This document shows positions 1-5,888 of a DNA stretch of 7,308 bases, one piece after another. The DNA is from Ruminococcus sp. Its GTDB lineage: Bacteria > Bacillota > Clostridia > Oscillospirales > Ruminococcaceae. Position 1 is the stretch's first letter. The number at the start of each line of letters is the position of its first letter. Below the pieces are notes generated by a model. It was not told where the DNA came from and did not search any database. It saw only the letters and a program-made list of their open reading frames with translations. The position numbers and the translations under genes are program-made. Where the stretch lies: contig DYCW01000033.1 of assembly GCA_019417865.1 (NCBI GenBank), positions 1 to 7,308 on the forward strand, in the 5' to 3' direction.

Positions 1-2
1 AT

Positions 3-551
3 AATAATGTATACGAGTGTATGTGTGCGGCACCGCACGGTACTACAATGGGCTATCAGGTACAGGCAGATGGCACCGCCGTTCCAGTCTGCAAACCCAT
101 GGGTGCGGTGGATATGGCAAATGCGGCACTTGCCGAAACGCAGGAGCAGGTTTGTCTTGCTTTTACAGAAAAAGCATTGTCGCAGCTGGCATTTTCTGAT
201 TTTGCAGCCTTACCGCTGGCGGCGTTGACAGAACAGCTTTTGCAGCAATTGCTGTTTGATCCAACGGCAGAGGAAGCGGCAGCACTGGGAAAATTCCAGT
301 TCTGTGATGACATGGGAGAATGCTATGCCTTTCCTCTGGCAGCGGCTGGGCAGGAAACGGCTTTACGGCAGTGTCTGCTGTCACAGCGGTTTTTCCACCG
401 GCTGCACAGATCATCTGCTGTACTGGCAGAACCGTTTTGGCTGTATGGTTCGCTGGCTTGCAGCCGGATTCGCTGGAAACGATGGTATCATTGGAATTTT
501 GCCTGTTGGGATTTTATTCGGCATGGCATTGGCAGGAGGAGACAAAATTGA
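3..551 (+). CDS. 3' part of an unrecognised protein gene, upstream of a glycosyltransferase
   Basis: The frame is open from the left edge to a TGA at 549-551, so the 5' end is cut off by the window. I do not recognise the product. About 180 residues are visible. The first two thirds are rich in Ala, Leu and Gln with normal-looking codon use, including LTEQLLQQLLFDPTAEEAAA, and no clear membrane segment. The last 50 or so residues are rich in Trp and Arg (for example RWKRWYHW) and look less natural. The TGA overlaps the TTG start of the next gene by four bases (TTGA), and the AGGAGGAG ribosome binding site for that gene lies inside this frame. This suggests translational coupling and a shared operon. 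If so, a role in polysaccharide or glycan assembly is plausible, but only by context. Both other frames are also open over about 320-550, so a frameshift or a different true end cannot be excluded. Confidence 0.45.
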   Translation, partial: NNVYECMCAAPHGTTMGYQVQADGTAVPVCKPMGAVDMANAALAETQEQVCLAFTEKALSQLAFSDFAALPLAALTEQLLQQLLFDPTAEEAAALGKFQFCDDMGECYAFPLAAAGQETALRQCLLSQRFFHRLHRSSAVLAEPFWLYGSLACSRIRWKRWYHWNFACWDFIRHGIGRRRQN

Positions 552-1351
552 CAGAAGAGAAAAAACCACTGGTTTCCGTCTTAATGGGTGTCTATAATTG
601 TGAAGAGCGATCGATGTTGGAGCGTTCTGTGCGTTCTATTGTGGAACAAACCTATCCGAATTGGGAGCTGATTTTGTGCGATGACGGTTCGACCAATGCC
701 ACTCTGACATGGATGCGGAGTTTAGCCGCACGGGATGACCGCATTCGCTTGATTCAAAATCATCGAAATCTTGGCTTGGCACGCACCTTGAATCGTTGTC
801 TTTCTGTTGCAAAAGGGGCATATCTGGCACGGCAGGATGATGATGACTATTCCGATCCGGAACGCTTTGTAAAACAAATCGCTTATTTGGAGAACCATAA
901 GGAGGTGGATTTTGTCGGGACAAACTGTGCTCTGTATACAGCGGAACAAGGTGTTTTCAGCGGATGGACACGACCGGAAAGACCGGAGAAAAAGGACTTC
1001 CTGTTTAATTCGCCGTTTATTCATGGTTCTGTGTTGTTTCGACGGAAATGTTTTGAGAAGGTGGACGGTTATCCGGTGATGAAAAAAATTGCACGCTGTG
1101 AGGACTATATGTTGTTTATGCAGATGTATGCAGCTGGTTTGCAGGGGGCAAATCTGCAAGAGGTATTGTATACCTATTATTTTGACCCGAAGCGGCATCA
1201 TATCCCGTTTAAAGAACGGATAGAGGAAGCCGTAGTACGCTGGAATGGGTTTCATTTATTGCGGATGTTGCCGAAAGGCTTGCCATATGTCGGAAAACCG
1301 CTGGTACTGGCATTGTTGCCGGAAAAACTGGTCAATAAGCTGCATTCCTAA
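548..1351 (+). CDS. Family 2 glycosyltransferase (GT-A fold)
   Basis: A 267-residue protein of the glycosyltransferase 2 family. These enzymes transfer a sugar from a nucleotide-sugar donor, typically to a polysaccharide, lipid carrier or protein at the inner face of the membrane. The N-terminus PLVSVLMGVYN (7-17) is the first strand of the nucleotide-binding domain. DDGS (45-48) binds the nucleotide, DDDD near 97-100 contains the metal-binding DXD motif, HGSVLFRR (159-166) is the acceptor-side region, and ED (185-186) fits the catalytic base position. There is no membrane segment or signal peptide. Length is normal for short EpsE/WcaA-like members. The frame stays open upstream to 320, but TTG at 548 is the better start: it puts the conserved strand near the N-terminus and has AGGAGGAG at 534-541 with six bases of spacing. 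The start overlaps the stop of the preceding frame. Donor and acceptor cannot be told from sequence. Confidence 0.93.
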   Translation: MTEEKKPLVSVLMGVYNCEERSMLERSVRSIVEQTYPNWELILCDDGSTNATLTWMRSLAARDDRIRLIQNHRNLGLARTLNRCLSVAKGAYLARQDDDDYSDPERFVKQIAYLENHKEVDFVGTNCALYTAEQGVFSGWTRPERPEKKDFLFNSPFIHGSVLFRRKCFEKVDGYPVMKKIARCEDYMLFMQMYAAGLQGANLQEVLYTYYFDPKRHHIPFKERIEEAVVRWNGFHLLRMLPKGLPYVGKPLVLALLPEKLVNKLHS

Positions 1352-1503
1352 GCGTTTACTGACGATACGGGAATCGAAAAGCAGAGGGAGAGATTGCCCT
1401 TGTTCATGATTTATAAAAAAGTTCGCTTGGTTTGTGGCAAAACGCAAAAATTCTTTTCAGGTGCTTTTCAGCTTCATTTCACACGATATACACAATCCTC
1501 CGG

Positions 1504-1645
1504 TATACTATAACCATGCTCTTAGAAGAGAGCATGTAACATCCTCTAAAGTGCTTTTGCATTTACCCCGGTGCAAAAGTATCATCCCCAATAATCCCTA
1601 TATCATAGCAGTGAACGCCTCTACCCCGGGGCGTTTGCTGTTTAT
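1504..1645 (+). ncRNA. Candidate small structured RNA with two C-rich twin loops
   Basis: A -10-like TATACT at 1504-1509 would start transcription at about 1515-1517, where the first hairpin begins (arms 1515-1523 and 1528-1536). Hairpin 2 has arms 1554-1561 and 1572-1579 (CTTTTGCA/TGCAAAAG), extendable by three pairs including wobbles. Hairpin 3 has arms 1609-1619 and 1630-1640, eleven pairs with two G-T wobbles. Loops 2 and 3 are TTTACCCCGG and TCTACCCCGG, both ten bases, on stems of unrelated sequence. Hairpin 3 is followed by a weak T-rich stretch. Firmicute small RNAs often use C-rich loops to pair with G-rich ribosome binding sites, so such an RNA is a reasonable inference. The -35 is poor (TTCACA at 1478-1483 with 20 bases of spacing). 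Tandem weak terminators of the glycosyltransferase operon are the main alternative. I cannot match it to a known RNA family. Confidence 0.35.
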
Positions 1646-1708
1646 GACAAAATACCTGATTATTTTTAACTTTACATTTTACTTAACTCCTTTCAAATAA
1701 ATCTGCGT

Positions 1709-1748
1709 GAAAGAGCGTGCATCGATTGGTTCCGGTGCACGCTCTTTC
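1709..1748. terminator. Strong 13-bp stem-loop, possible terminator without a U tract
   Basis: A perfect inverted repeat: GAAAGAGCGTGCA at 1709-1721 pairs with TGCACGCTCTTTC at 1736-1748 around a 14-base loop. It could end transcripts from the glycosyltransferase operon or from the candidate small RNA. Neither side has a clean T run (CCATGTTTCATT follows on the + strand), so termination is not assured. It may instead be an RNA-stabilising hairpin or a dispersed repeat. Confidence 0.45.
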
Positions 1749-1840
1749 CATGTTTCATTGCAAATAAATTGAAAAAATGGTTACAGAGGACGTTTTTTTT
1801 GTTGTTGCTTTCATTTTGCGGGAAAAAAGGGAATTATGGC

Positions 1841-1869
1841 TTGCATTTTTATTCTGATTGTGGTATACT
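1841..1869 (+). promoter_or_regulatory. Housekeeping sigma-type promoter for the UDPGP-family gene
   Basis: TTGCAT at 1841-1846 and TATACT at 1864-1869 are separated by exactly 17 bases. The -10 is extended by TG at 1861-1862. Transcription would start near 1876, leaving a leader of about 80 bases. The -35 matches consensus only in its first three bases, but the extended -10 compensates. No operator or riboswitch is visible in the leader. Confidence 0.65.
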
Positions 1870-1955
1870 AAAATGGCTACAAATTTTACGGAAATTGTGG
1901 AAAATGTAAAAATGTGGTTGACATGGTGAGGAAATAAGAAAGGGTTATACGAATT

Positions 1956-3176
1956 ATGCAGTATCAAGAAGTCTATACACGATTAGAACAGTACGGACAA
2001 ACGCACCTGCTGCAATATTACGACAACTTGTCGCCGGAACAGCAGACAGCACTTTTGCAGCAGATTGCTGACATGGATTTTTCCGTTTTGGATCGGAGTA
2101 CGCAGGAGGAGCAACCAAAGGGCAAGTTGGAACCCCTTGGTGCATGTACCATTTCAGAAATTGCAGAAAAGCAGGCAGAATATCGGAAAATCGGTCTGGA
2201 TGCAATTCGCAGCGGCAGTGTTGGTGCGGTATTGCTGGCAGGCGGACAGGGAAGCCGGCTGGGTTGTTCTGGTCCAAAGGGTGTATTTCAGATTGGGGTA
2301 AACAATGATCTGACGATTTTTGAATGTCTGTTCCGCAATCTGATGGCAGTAACCGCTGAAGCGGGCGTAGCAGTTCCGCTGTTCATTATGACCAGTGAGA
2401 CAAATGACGCAGAAACAAAGGCGTTTCTGGAACAGAAGCAGTTCTTCGGTTATCCGAGAGAATCTGTGCATTTTTTTGTGCAGGAGATGGCACCGGTTGT
2501 CGATGCAAATGGAAAGATTCTGCTGGAGACAAAGAGTCGAATGGCAGTTTCCCCAAATGGCAACGGTGGCTGGTTCTCCTCTATGCAGCGTGCTGGACTG
2601 CTGGAAGTGCTAGAGCAGCAGCACATCACATGGCTGAATGTATTCGCTGTCGATAACGTTTTGCAGCGGATGGCAGATCCATGCTTTATTGGTGCAACCA
2701 TTGCTGCAAATTGTACGTCTGGCAGCAAAGTAGTTGCAAAGGCAAGTCCGGATGAAAAGGTGGGGGTACTCTGTCTGGAGGATGGTAAGCCCTCTATCGT
2801 AGAATATTTTGAGATGACAGACGATATGCGGAATCTGCGGGAACCAGACGGTACGTTGACGTATCGGTATGGTGTGATTCTGAATTATCTGTTCCGGGTG
2901 GATCAGCTGTGTAAGACGCTGCACTGTAATCTGCCGCTGCATCGGGCGTTTAAGGCTGTGGCATATCTGGCAGAAGACGGCACGACCGTGAAGCCGGAGC
3001 AGCCGAACGGCTATAAGCTGGAAACGCTGGTATTGGACATGGTGCATATGCAGGAAAACTGCTTGCTGTACGAGGTAGAGCGGGAGAAGGAATTTGCACC
3101 GGTGAAGAATGCAACCGGTGTGGATTCGGTGGAAACCGCAAGAGAGCTGCTGAAGAAGAATGGTGTAGAACTGTAG
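1956..3176 (+). CDS. UDPGP-family uridylyltransferase, UDP-N-acetylhexosamine pyrophosphorylase-like
   Basis: A complete 406-residue cytoplasmic enzyme of the UDPGP type 1 family, predicted to join UTP and a hexose-1-phosphate (glucose-1-P or N-acetylhexosamine-1-P) to a UDP-sugar plus pyrophosphate. LAGGQGSRLG (94-103) with PKG (107-109) is the nucleotide-binding signature. PNGNGG (200-205), VDN (232-234) followed by DP (241-242), VEYFEM (282-287), PNGYKLE (350-356) and REKEFAPVKN (376-385) follow the order and wording of eukaryotic UAP1/AGX enzymes, and differ from GalU or GlmU. The length is typical of bacterial members. ATG at 1956 is preceded only by a weak AAAGGG at 1939-1944, spaced 11 bases. 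The gene has its own promoter and ends 20 bases before a strong terminator, so it is probably monocistronic. Substrate preference cannot be fixed from sequence; N-acetylglucosamine-1-P is favoured by the UAP-like motifs. Confidence 0.92.
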   Translation: MQYQEVYTRLEQYGQTHLLQYYDNLSPEQQTALLQQIADMDFSVLDRSTQEEQPKGKLEPLGACTISEIAEKQAEYRKIGLDAIRSGSVGAVLLAGGQGSRLGCSGPKGVFQIGVNNDLTIFECLFRNLMAVTAEAGVAVPLFIMTSETNDAETKAFLEQKQFFGYPRESVHFFVQEMAPVVDANGKILLETKSRMAVSPNGNGGWFSSMQRAGLLEVLEQQHITWLNVFAVDNVLQRMADPCFIGATIAANCTSGSKVVAKASPDEKVGVLCLEDGKPSIVEYFEMTDDMRNLREPDGTLTYRYGVILNYLFRVDQLCKTLHCNLPLHRAFKAVAYLAEDGTTVKPEQPNGYKLETLVLDMVHMQENCLLYEVEREKEFAPVKNATGVDSVETARELLKKNGVEL

Positions 3177-3195
3177 GCAGATCAATTTAAATTGC

Positions 3196-3232
3196 AAAAA
3201 ACGGAAAGCAGAACGATGCTTTCCGTTTTTTT
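3196..3232. terminator. Bidirectional intrinsic terminator between convergent genes
   Basis: ACGGAAAGCA (3201-3210) pairs with TGCTTTCCGT (3217-3226) around a six-base loop. Seven T follow on the + strand (3226-3232), and six A precede the stem (3196-3201), giving a T run on the - strand. It therefore serves both the UDPGP-family gene, 20 bases upstream, and the rnf operon, whose last stop lies 24 bases away on the other strand. Confidence 0.93.
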
Positions 3233-3255
3233 GTGCAGAGATTGCGATTATTCTT

Positions 3256-4071
3256 TTACTGTGCCGGTGCAGATGCCCGTTTGACAGGTTGTTTCACAAT
3301 GCATTGCTTGGGACATTCCTTGACACAAAGTCCGCAGGAAACGCATTTGTCATAATCAATGACAGCATGATTGTCGGTCACATGAATGGCATCAAACTTG
3401 CAGACCTTTTCACACTTCTTGCAGCCAATGCAGGCGTTTTGACAGGCTTGCATGGCAGTTCTGCCCATATCCTTGGAAGAGCAGAGGACATCTACTTTTT
3501 TCTTTTCTGCACGCAGGGTGATTAACCCGTTGGGACAGGCTTTCGCACACTTTCCGCAGGAAATGCACGCTTCTGTGCAGATCACTGCCAGACCATCTTG
3601 CACACGGATACAGTCCTTTTCACAGACGGCGGCACAGTCCCCGAGTCCCAGGCAGCCATGCATACAGCTGCCTGTACCGCCGTAGAACCGCTTTGCTGCT
3701 GCACAGGTCTGGACACCGTCAAATACGAATTTTGGTTTGGTGGCTGTACAGGAGCCGTTGCAGTGTACCACAGGGATTTTGCGTTCTGCTGCGGAGACGG
3801 CAACGCCCATAATTTCCCCAATGCTGCCAGCCGCTGCTGCACCGCCCGGCAGACAGGCGTTCATGGGGGCACCTTTGCTGACAATGGCATCGGCATAGTC
3901 GGCACAGCCGGCATAACCGCATGCACCGCAGTTTGCCCCCGGCAGGATTTCTGTGATATGCTGCGTTCGTTCGTCAACCTTGACGGCAAACACCTTGGAG
4001 ATTACCGTCAATAAAACGCCAAATACAACACCAAAAACAAGAAACAGTAAAATTGGCAGGATATATTCCAT
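3256..4071 (-). CDS. rnfB: RnfB, iron-sulfur subunit of the Rnf ferredoxin:NAD+ oxidoreductase
   Basis: A complete 271-residue protein, the likely entry point for electrons from reduced ferredoxin. Residues 3-29 form an N-terminal membrane anchor. C48, C51, C56 and C73 form the Fe-S domain typical of RnfB (GANCGACGYAGC then NAC). A clostridial-type region follows with C104, C108 and C123, then C136, C140, C146 and C150. Three ferredoxin motifs come next: C169-C172-C175-C179, C214-C217-C220-C224 and C243-C246-C249-C253. In total 28 of 271 residues are cysteine, enough for several [4Fe-4S] clusters forming an electron wire along the cytoplasmic face. ATG at 4071 has AAAGGAG at 4088-4082, spaced ten bases, and lies 18 bases after the rnfA stop. 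It is the last gene of the operon, just before a terminator. The last ten residues are a low-complexity tail. Confidence 0.96.
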   Translation of the reverse strand: MEYILPILLFLVFGVVFGVLLTVISKVFAVKVDERTQHITEILPGANCGACGYAGCADYADAIVSKGAPMNACLPGGAAAAGSIGEIMGVAVSAAERKIPVVHCNGSCTATKPKFVFDGVQTCAAAKRFYGGTGSCMHGCLGLGDCAAVCEKDCIRVQDGLAVICTEACISCGKCAKACPNGLITLRAEKKKVDVLCSSKDMGRTAMQACQNACIGCKKCEKVCKFDAIHVTDNHAVIDYDKCVSCGLCVKECPKQCIVKQPVKRASAPAQ

Positions 4072-4089
4072 CTTGATTCCGCTCCTTTC

Positions 4090-4674
4090 TCACTGACCCA
4101 GACCGCCGAAGCCAAGGAAACTCATAGATACAATGGCGGCAGCAACCAAGGTTGCCGGTACACCTTGGAACATTGCCGGTGTTTCCGATTCGGCATCATC
4201 GACTCTGGAACGCACGCCGGAAAATAATACCATTGCCAGTGCAAACCCAAAACCAGAGAAAAAGGCATTGACCATGGATTCCCAGAAGGTGTAGTTTTCA
4301 TCAATGTTCATGATGGTGACGCCCAGTACGGCACAGTTTGTCGTAATCAGCGGCAGATAGACTCCCAATGTTTTATAGAGTGGCGGCATAACCTTTTTCA
4401 TGACAATTTCCAGCAGCTGTACAAAAACCGCAATGACCAGAATAAAGGCGACGGTTCGAAGATAGGTCAAATCGTTTGGCTGGAGCAGAAAATAATAAAT
4501 CGGATAGGTCACCAGCGAGGCACAGAGCATGACAAAGATAACCGCTGCTCCCATACCAACACTGGAGTCAAATTTTTTCGATACGCCCAAAAACGGACAG
4601 CAGCCGTAGAACTTGGAAAGGACGAAATTGTTCGTCAGAACGGCGGCAATGATAATGGTAACCAAAGTACTCAT
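4090..4674 (-). CDS. rnfA: RnfA, membrane subunit of the Rnf complex
   Basis: A complete 194-residue integral membrane protein, with about six membrane helices expected for the RnfA/NqrE family. NNFVLSKFYGCCPFLGVS (15-32) and TTNCAVLGV (111-119) are the two conserved half-helix regions. C25 (next to C26) and C114 fit the cysteines that, with the paired RnfE cysteines, hold the intramembrane [2Fe-2S] cluster in Rnf and Nqr structures. RnfA and RnfE are related in sequence and pack as inverted partners. The start ATG at 4674 overlaps the rnfE stop (ATGA), with AGGAGG at 4687-4682 spaced seven bases, so the two are translationally coupled. Length matches the family. Confidence 0.97.
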   Translation of the reverse strand: MSTLVTIIIAAVLTNNFVLSKFYGCCPFLGVSKKFDSSVGMGAAVIFVMLCASLVTYPIYYFLLQPNDLTYLRTVAFILVIAVFVQLLEIVMKKVMPPLYKTLGVYLPLITTNCAVLGVTIMNIDENYTFWESMVNAFFSGFGFALAMVLFSGVRSRVDDAESETPAMFQGVPATLVAAAIVSMSFLGFGGLGQ

Positions 4675-5336
4675 GCTTCTACCTCCTCACAGTTGGCACG
4701 GCATGCCGCAGCATTCGGACAGGCACTGCATCCCAGTTTTTTCGGCGGTTTCTTTTTGGCGAGTCGGCAAACAACGGCAATGATAATGCCGAGCACGAAA
4801 AATCCGCCTGCGGGCATGACAAACAGTGACATAGTATGCCCCTGCATGAATGGAATCGTCAGACCGAACCAGCTGCCAGAACCGAAAATCTCTCGAATCG
4901 AACCCATCAGGAACAAGGCAAGTGTGAAGCCCAGTCCCATGCCGGCACCGTCCAGAAGGGACGGGAGCAGACTGTTCTTGCTGGCAAACATTTCTGCTCT
5001 GCCAAGGATAATACAGTTGACCGTGATCAGCTCCAGAAATGCCCCAAGGCTGGTGTATAGGGACGGCACAAAACCATGCAGCAAAAACTGAATCAGCGTC
5101 ACAAATGTGGCAATGATGACAATGTAGCATGGCAGTTTGACTTGTTCCGGAATGATTTTCCGCAGCAAACTGATGACCAAATTGGAGAAAATCAGAACGA
5201 ATGTGGTGGAAAGTCCCATGCCGATGCCGTTGAAGGCACCGGTTGTAACAGCCAGTGTCGGACACATGCCGAGCAAGGAGACCAGAACCGGATTCTCCCG
5301 AATCAAACCTTTTGTAAATTCTTTTCCATAGTTCAT
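4671..5336 (-). CDS. rnfE: RnfE, membrane subunit of the Rnf complex, with cysteine-rich C-terminal tail
   Basis: A complete 221-residue integral membrane protein of the RnfE/NqrD family. ENPVLVSLLGMCPTLAVT (14-31) and ELITVNCIILGRAE (102-115) are the conserved motifs. C25 and C108 are the expected partners of the RnfA cysteines for the intramembrane [2Fe-2S] cluster. Hydrophobic segments fill residues 17-190, roughly six helices. After a basic stretch (AKKKPPKK, 193-200) the protein ends in a tail with C203, C206, C212 and C216, spaced C-x2-C-x5-C-x3-C, which short proteobacterial RnfE proteins lack as far as I recall. It might bind metal or a further cluster; this is inference. ATG at 5336 overlaps the rnfG stop by four bases (ATGA), with AAGGAGG at 5353-5347 spaced ten bases. 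Confidence 0.96.
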   Translation of the reverse strand: MNYGKEFTKGLIRENPVLVSLLGMCPTLAVTTGAFNGIGMGLSTTFVLIFSNLVISLLRKIIPEQVKLPCYIVIIATFVTLIQFLLHGFVPSLYTSLGAFLELITVNCIILGRAEMFASKNSLLPSLLDGAGMGLGFTLALFLMGSIREIFGSGSWFGLTIPFMQGHTMSLFVMPAGGFFVLGIIIAVVCRLAKKKPPKKLGCSACPNAAACRANCEEVEA

Positions 5337-5887
5337 GATAAAATCGCCTCCTTATTTTGTGCAAAGGTGTCCATTGCACAGGTCACAGCGGCTTTCATGC
5401 CGTTGGAGGAATAAGTTGCACCGGTGATACCGTCCACCTGTTCCACGGCTGCTGCATCCGATAAACCGATGAGGGAATCTGTCAGGAGTTCCGGGTTGGT
5501 CTGTACTTTTGTCCCCAATCCAGGGGTTTCCGTGACAGATACAAATGTGATTCCCGTGATGGTTCCCTCTGGATCCAGTCCGATGACCACCTGTAAACCG
5601 CCCTTGTTGTAGCCGTTTGCAGTGACCAATACGGCTGTCTGTTGGTGTTCATCGACATAAACTGCCGTTGCAGTGGCTTTTTCGTTGTCTGCTGACTGGA
5701 AATCTGGTACTTCTGTAAAGCTGCCAGCGTTTGGAAGTTCCTGTAAGCTGGTTTGAATCGAAGCGGCTTCTGCGGCTGCAATTTTTTCTTTTGTGATGCT
5801 GTTGACAACGGCAAGCAGGCCACAGCAGCAGGCACAGACAACTGCCAGCACAATTGGTGGTTTGATGCTGGTTTGTTTTTGTTTCAT
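5333..5887 (-). CDS. rnfG: RnfG, FMN-binding subunit of the Rnf complex
   Basis: A complete 184-residue protein with one N-terminal membrane helix (about 11-29) and an extracytoplasmic FMN-binding domain. ETPGLGTK (120-127) and DGITGAT (152-158) are the family signatures. DGxT[S/G]AT is the flavinylation motif recognised by ApbE, which makes Thr158 the expected covalent FMN site. The subunit passes electrons across the membrane path of the complex. I start at ATG 5887, not at the in-frame ATG 11 codons upstream. AAGGAGG at 5903-5897 is spaced nine bases from 5887, the rnfD stop ends one base before it, and the protein then begins with a normal MKQKQ basic leader before the helix. Confidence 0.96.
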   Translation of the reverse strand: MKQKQTSIKPPIVLAVVCACCCGLLAVVNSITKEKIAAAEAASIQTSLQELPNAGSFTEVPDFQSADNEKATATAVYVDEHQQTAVLVTANGYNKGGLQVVIGLDPEGTITGITFVSVTETPGLGTKVQTNPELLTDSLIGLSDAAAVEQVDGITGATYSSNGMKAAVTCAMDTFAQNKEAILS

Positions 5888-5888
5888 C

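Larger units (their letters stand above)
1352..1955. other. Long intergenic region with stem-loops, no convincing protein gene
   Basis: This gap separates the glycosyltransferase from the nucleotidyltransferase gene. The first 150 bases (1352-1503) show nothing I can support, and no clear terminator follows the glycosyltransferase. Bases 1504-1748 carry a possible -10 box and four stem-loops. Bases 1841-1950 carry the promoter and leader of the next gene. The region is more AT-rich than the flanking genes. Open frames exist here (1434-1700 +, 1755-1967 -), but they lack ribosome binding sites and cross the hairpins or the promoter. Confidence 0.8.

Noticed and set aside
320..547. Longer glycosyltransferase starting at ATG 320
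   Set aside because: The added 76 residues lie before the first conserved GT-A strand and overlap another frame, while TTG 548 has a strong, well spaced ribosome binding site.
1434..1700. 88-codon + strand open frame in the intergenic region
   Set aside because: It has no ribosome binding site and no recognisable domain, and it runs straight through hairpins 1-3, whose pairing explains the sequence better.
1918..1950. TTGACA at 1918-1923 with TTATAC at 1945-1950 as a promoter
   Set aside because: Spacing is 21 bases, and transcription would start at or after the ATG at 1956. The 1841-1869 promoter is better.
1755..1967. 70-codon - strand open frame upstream of the UDPGP-family gene
   Set aside because: It covers the promoter and leader of the + strand gene in AT-rich DNA and has no family features.
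3598..4014. 138-codon + strand open frame opposite rnfB
   Set aside because: It is a mirror of the cysteine-rich rnfB codons on the opposite strand, with no ribosome binding site or domain support.
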